From: Gemmatimonadota bacterium
GTDB lineage: Bacteria > Latescibacterota > UBA2968 > UBA8231
Assembly: GCA_026706165.1 (NCBI GenBank)
Contig: JAPOZF010000253.1
Span: forward strand, 1 to 16,541
Length of the DNA stretch: 16,541 bases
Direction of reading: 5' to 3'
Made by a program: the position numbers and the translations under genes
Part shown: piece by piece, positions 14,998-16,541 of the stretch
Position numbering within the stretch: position 1 is the first letter of the stretch
Layout: every line of letters starts with the position of its first letter
The notes under the pieces: generated by a model
What the model was told of the DNA's origin: nothing
Databases searched by the model: none
Seen by the model: only the letters and a program-made list of their open reading frames with translations

Positions 14998-15320
14998 CGG
15001 GACTTTCCTTTGGAGCAGCCCCCTGGCCGGCGCTCCCTTGCAAGCAGCCTGCTGCCGGGCTCTGCAGGCCGCATAGCCATTGTTGATGGGAAATCGCGGT
15101 CGACCCGACCTGGTGTCCTGTCCCACCAATATCCTGCAATTCTTCCACCGATCCGCCCGGCTCGCGGCCCAATTTTGCAAACCAATTCTCCGGGACAGGT
15201 CACCAGCAGTTGCAGCGTTTCCCTCCGAGCGGTTGAAGAAGCGCGCGATCGGATCGAACCGCAGGGGAACCGGGGCCGAAGCGCAGCGCCGGATGGAACA
15301 GGTTTTGCCTCTAGCCCGGG
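14998..15320. other. Intergenic region between fxsA and comEC
   Basis: Beyond the fxsA promoter, these 320 nt hold no gene that I can support; overlapping open frames have no family resemblance. An in-frame TAG at 15312-15314 limits comEC upstream. No clear promoter for comEC was found, and no tRNA or known RNA motif. Confidence 0.4.
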
Positions 15321-16541
15321 GTGCTTACAGCCATTTTCCGGGGCCGCCGGCCCGCCTTCTGGGCGGCGCTGGCCTGCGCCGCCGGTATTATCGCCGGTGC
15401 CGAGTCCGGATTCTCCTGCGTGCCCTGGACGGCCGCGGCGGCCGCTGCCTTCGCCGCCGTTCTTCTGGCCCGGTACACCGGATGGTCGGAAACCGCCCTC
15501 GGGGTCTGCTGCTGCCTGCTGCTGATCGCCTGCCTCGGGGCGGCGCGTTACCGGGCGGCAACGGAGCTGTTACCGCCCGGCCACGTCTCGAGATCGAACC
15601 TGTTCGGCGAGCGCGTCCAGCTGCGCGGCGTCCTCGCCGCCGATCCCGAGGTTGCCGGCGAACGCACCCGGTACGCACTCGACCTTGCGTCTATCGAGCC
15701 CGGGGATGCACTGGTGCCGGCCTCCGGGCGGGTGCTGATCACCTCGTCGATCCCCGTCGCCGCCGACTACGCCGACAGCGCCGTCCTGGAGGTGCGCCTG
15801 CGGAGACCCTCGCCGGCGCGCAATCCCGCGGCCTTCGACTACCGCGCCTTTCTGCAGCAGCGGGGAATCCACGCCGTCGCCTCGGTGCGGCGGGCGGAGA
15901 ATGTGATCGGGACCGCTCCCCGCACCGGGGCCTGGTTCAAGGAGCGGGTGCTGCGGCCCGCCCGCGCCGCCGTCAGGGAGGCGATCGAGGCCAACCTTTC
16001 CGGGGCTCCCGCCGGCCTGCTGCTCGGCATGCTGCTCGGCGAGAAGTACCGCATTCCCGCCGACCTCAAGGAGCAGTTCCGCAGCACCGGACTGGCGCAC
16101 GCCCTGGTGGTCAGCGGGCTGCACGTCGGCCTGATCGCGCTGTTCTTCCTGTTCGGCCTGCGCGCCTGCCGGCTTCCCGAGCGGGGCGCGGCGGTCGCCA
16201 CTGCCGCTGTCCTGGGGCTCTACGCCCTGATCACCGACCTGCAACCCCCGGTGGTGCGCGCCGCGATCATGGCCGGGGTGGTGCTCGTCGGGCGCGCCAT
16301 CGACCGCCAGGGGGACGTGTACAACTCCCTCGGGCTCGCGGCGCTGATCATCCTGCTGGCGTGGCCGGCCAGCCTGCTCTCCCTCAGCTTCCAGCTTTCG
16401 TTCGCCGCTACCCTGGCGATCGTCGGCCTGCACCAGAACCTCGCCTCCCTCTTTCCCGCCCGCTGGCGATCGGAAGAGAGCATGACCGGCAAATGGCTCG
16501 TCGCCCCCCTGTGCGTCTCGATCGCCGCCCAGGCCGGCACC
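15321..16541 (+). CDS. comEC: ComEC/Rec2 family DNA-uptake channel protein (partial, C-terminus outside window)
   Basis: The inner-membrane channel imports single-stranded DNA during natural transformation. The 407 visible residues begin with two or three hydrophobic segments (10-90), then a DUF4131-type soluble domain with NPAAFDYRAFLQQRGIHA (about 173-190), and then the Competence domain: LLLGMLLGEKYRIPADL, then FRSTGLAHALVVSGLHVGLI with the conserved HALVVSGLH, then ITDLQPPVVRAAIMAGVVL. The gene runs off the right edge before the metallo-beta-lactamase domain often present in this family, so that cannot be judged. The GTG at 15321 is the first start after an in-frame TAG at 15312 and has no ribosome site. 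Other competence genes are not in this window. Confidence 0.93.
   Translation, partial: MLTAIFRGRRPAFWAALACAAGIIAGAESGFSCVPWTAAAAAAFAAVLLARYTGWSETALGVCCCLLLIACLGAARYRAATELLPPGHVSRSNLFGERVQLRGVLAADPEVAGERTRYALDLASIEPGDALVPASGRVLITSSIPVAADYADSAVLEVRLRRPSPARNPAAFDYRAFLQQRGIHAVASVRRAENVIGTAPRTGAWFKERVLRPARAAVREAIEANLSGAPAGLLLGMLLGEKYRIPADLKEQFRSTGLAHALVVSGLHVGLIALFFLFGLRACRLPERGAAVATAAVLGLYALITDLQPPVVRAAIMAGVVLVGRAIDRQGDVYNSLGLAALIILLAWPASLLSLSFQLSFAATLAIVGLHQNLASLFPARWRSEESMTGKWLVAPLCVSIAAQAGT

Noticed and set aside
14985..15050. GGAAAGTCC on the minus strand, reminiscent of RNase P RNA P4
   Set aside because: The fxsA promoter and start codon follow within 50 nt, leaving no room for the rest of the RNA; a 9-mer match is not enough.
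1..16541. CRISPR arrays, insertion sequences, phage genes or toxin-antitoxin pairs
   Set aside because: No evenly spaced direct repeats, transposase motifs, terminal inverted repeats or small paired toxin-like genes were seen in any gap.

Overview
The window is a gene-dense, high-GC bacterial chromosome segment with no mobile elements, CRISPR arrays, rRNA or tRNA genes visible. Core genes (infA, trxB, zapA, a class I lysyl-tRNA synthetase, a phosphoglucomutase-superfamily gene, comEC) are mixed with catabolic or accessory enzymes. GTG and TTG starts and 4-nt ATGA/GTGA overlaps are common. The class I LysRS excludes most familiar phyla that use class II LysRS. The mix (CehA/McbA-type metallohydrolase, TIM-barrel sugar isomerase-like protein, tandem RidA-like protein) recalls uncultured FCB-type lineages such as Latescibacterota, but that is a weak inference and the phylum cannot be fixed from the sequence alone.

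Layout. 1-1468 (minus): a truncated xylose-isomerase-like TIM-barrel protein behind a tandem RidA-like protein. 1661-2614 (plus): a D-2-hydroxyacid dehydrogenase, with a promoter in the divergent gap. 2768-3703 (plus): thioredoxin reductase. 3728-7224 (minus): a three-gene operon of quinone oxidoreductase, C45 acyltransferase/hydrolase-like protein and CehA/McbA-like metallohydrolase. 7425-7811 (plus): zapA. 7846-10034 (minus): SAM hydrolase overlapping a phosphohexomutase. 10232-12477 (plus): an apparently leaderless FnIII/NHL propeller lipoprotein overlapping a TPR protein. 12502-14490 (plus): a promoter, a roughly 115-nt leader or small RNA ending in an intrinsic terminator, then infA and class I lysS. 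14576-14959 (minus): fxsA, apparently leaderless. 15321 to the end (plus): truncated comEC.

The parts that most repay a second look are the promoter-to-terminator transcription unit ahead of infA, the altered HIGH and KMSKS signatures of the class I LysRS, two promoters placed exactly 9 nt before their start codons (leaderless mRNAs), the asymmetric tandem RidA-like protein, and two tightly coupled operons of unknown purpose. I found no convincing evidence for an entirely new defence or mobile system.
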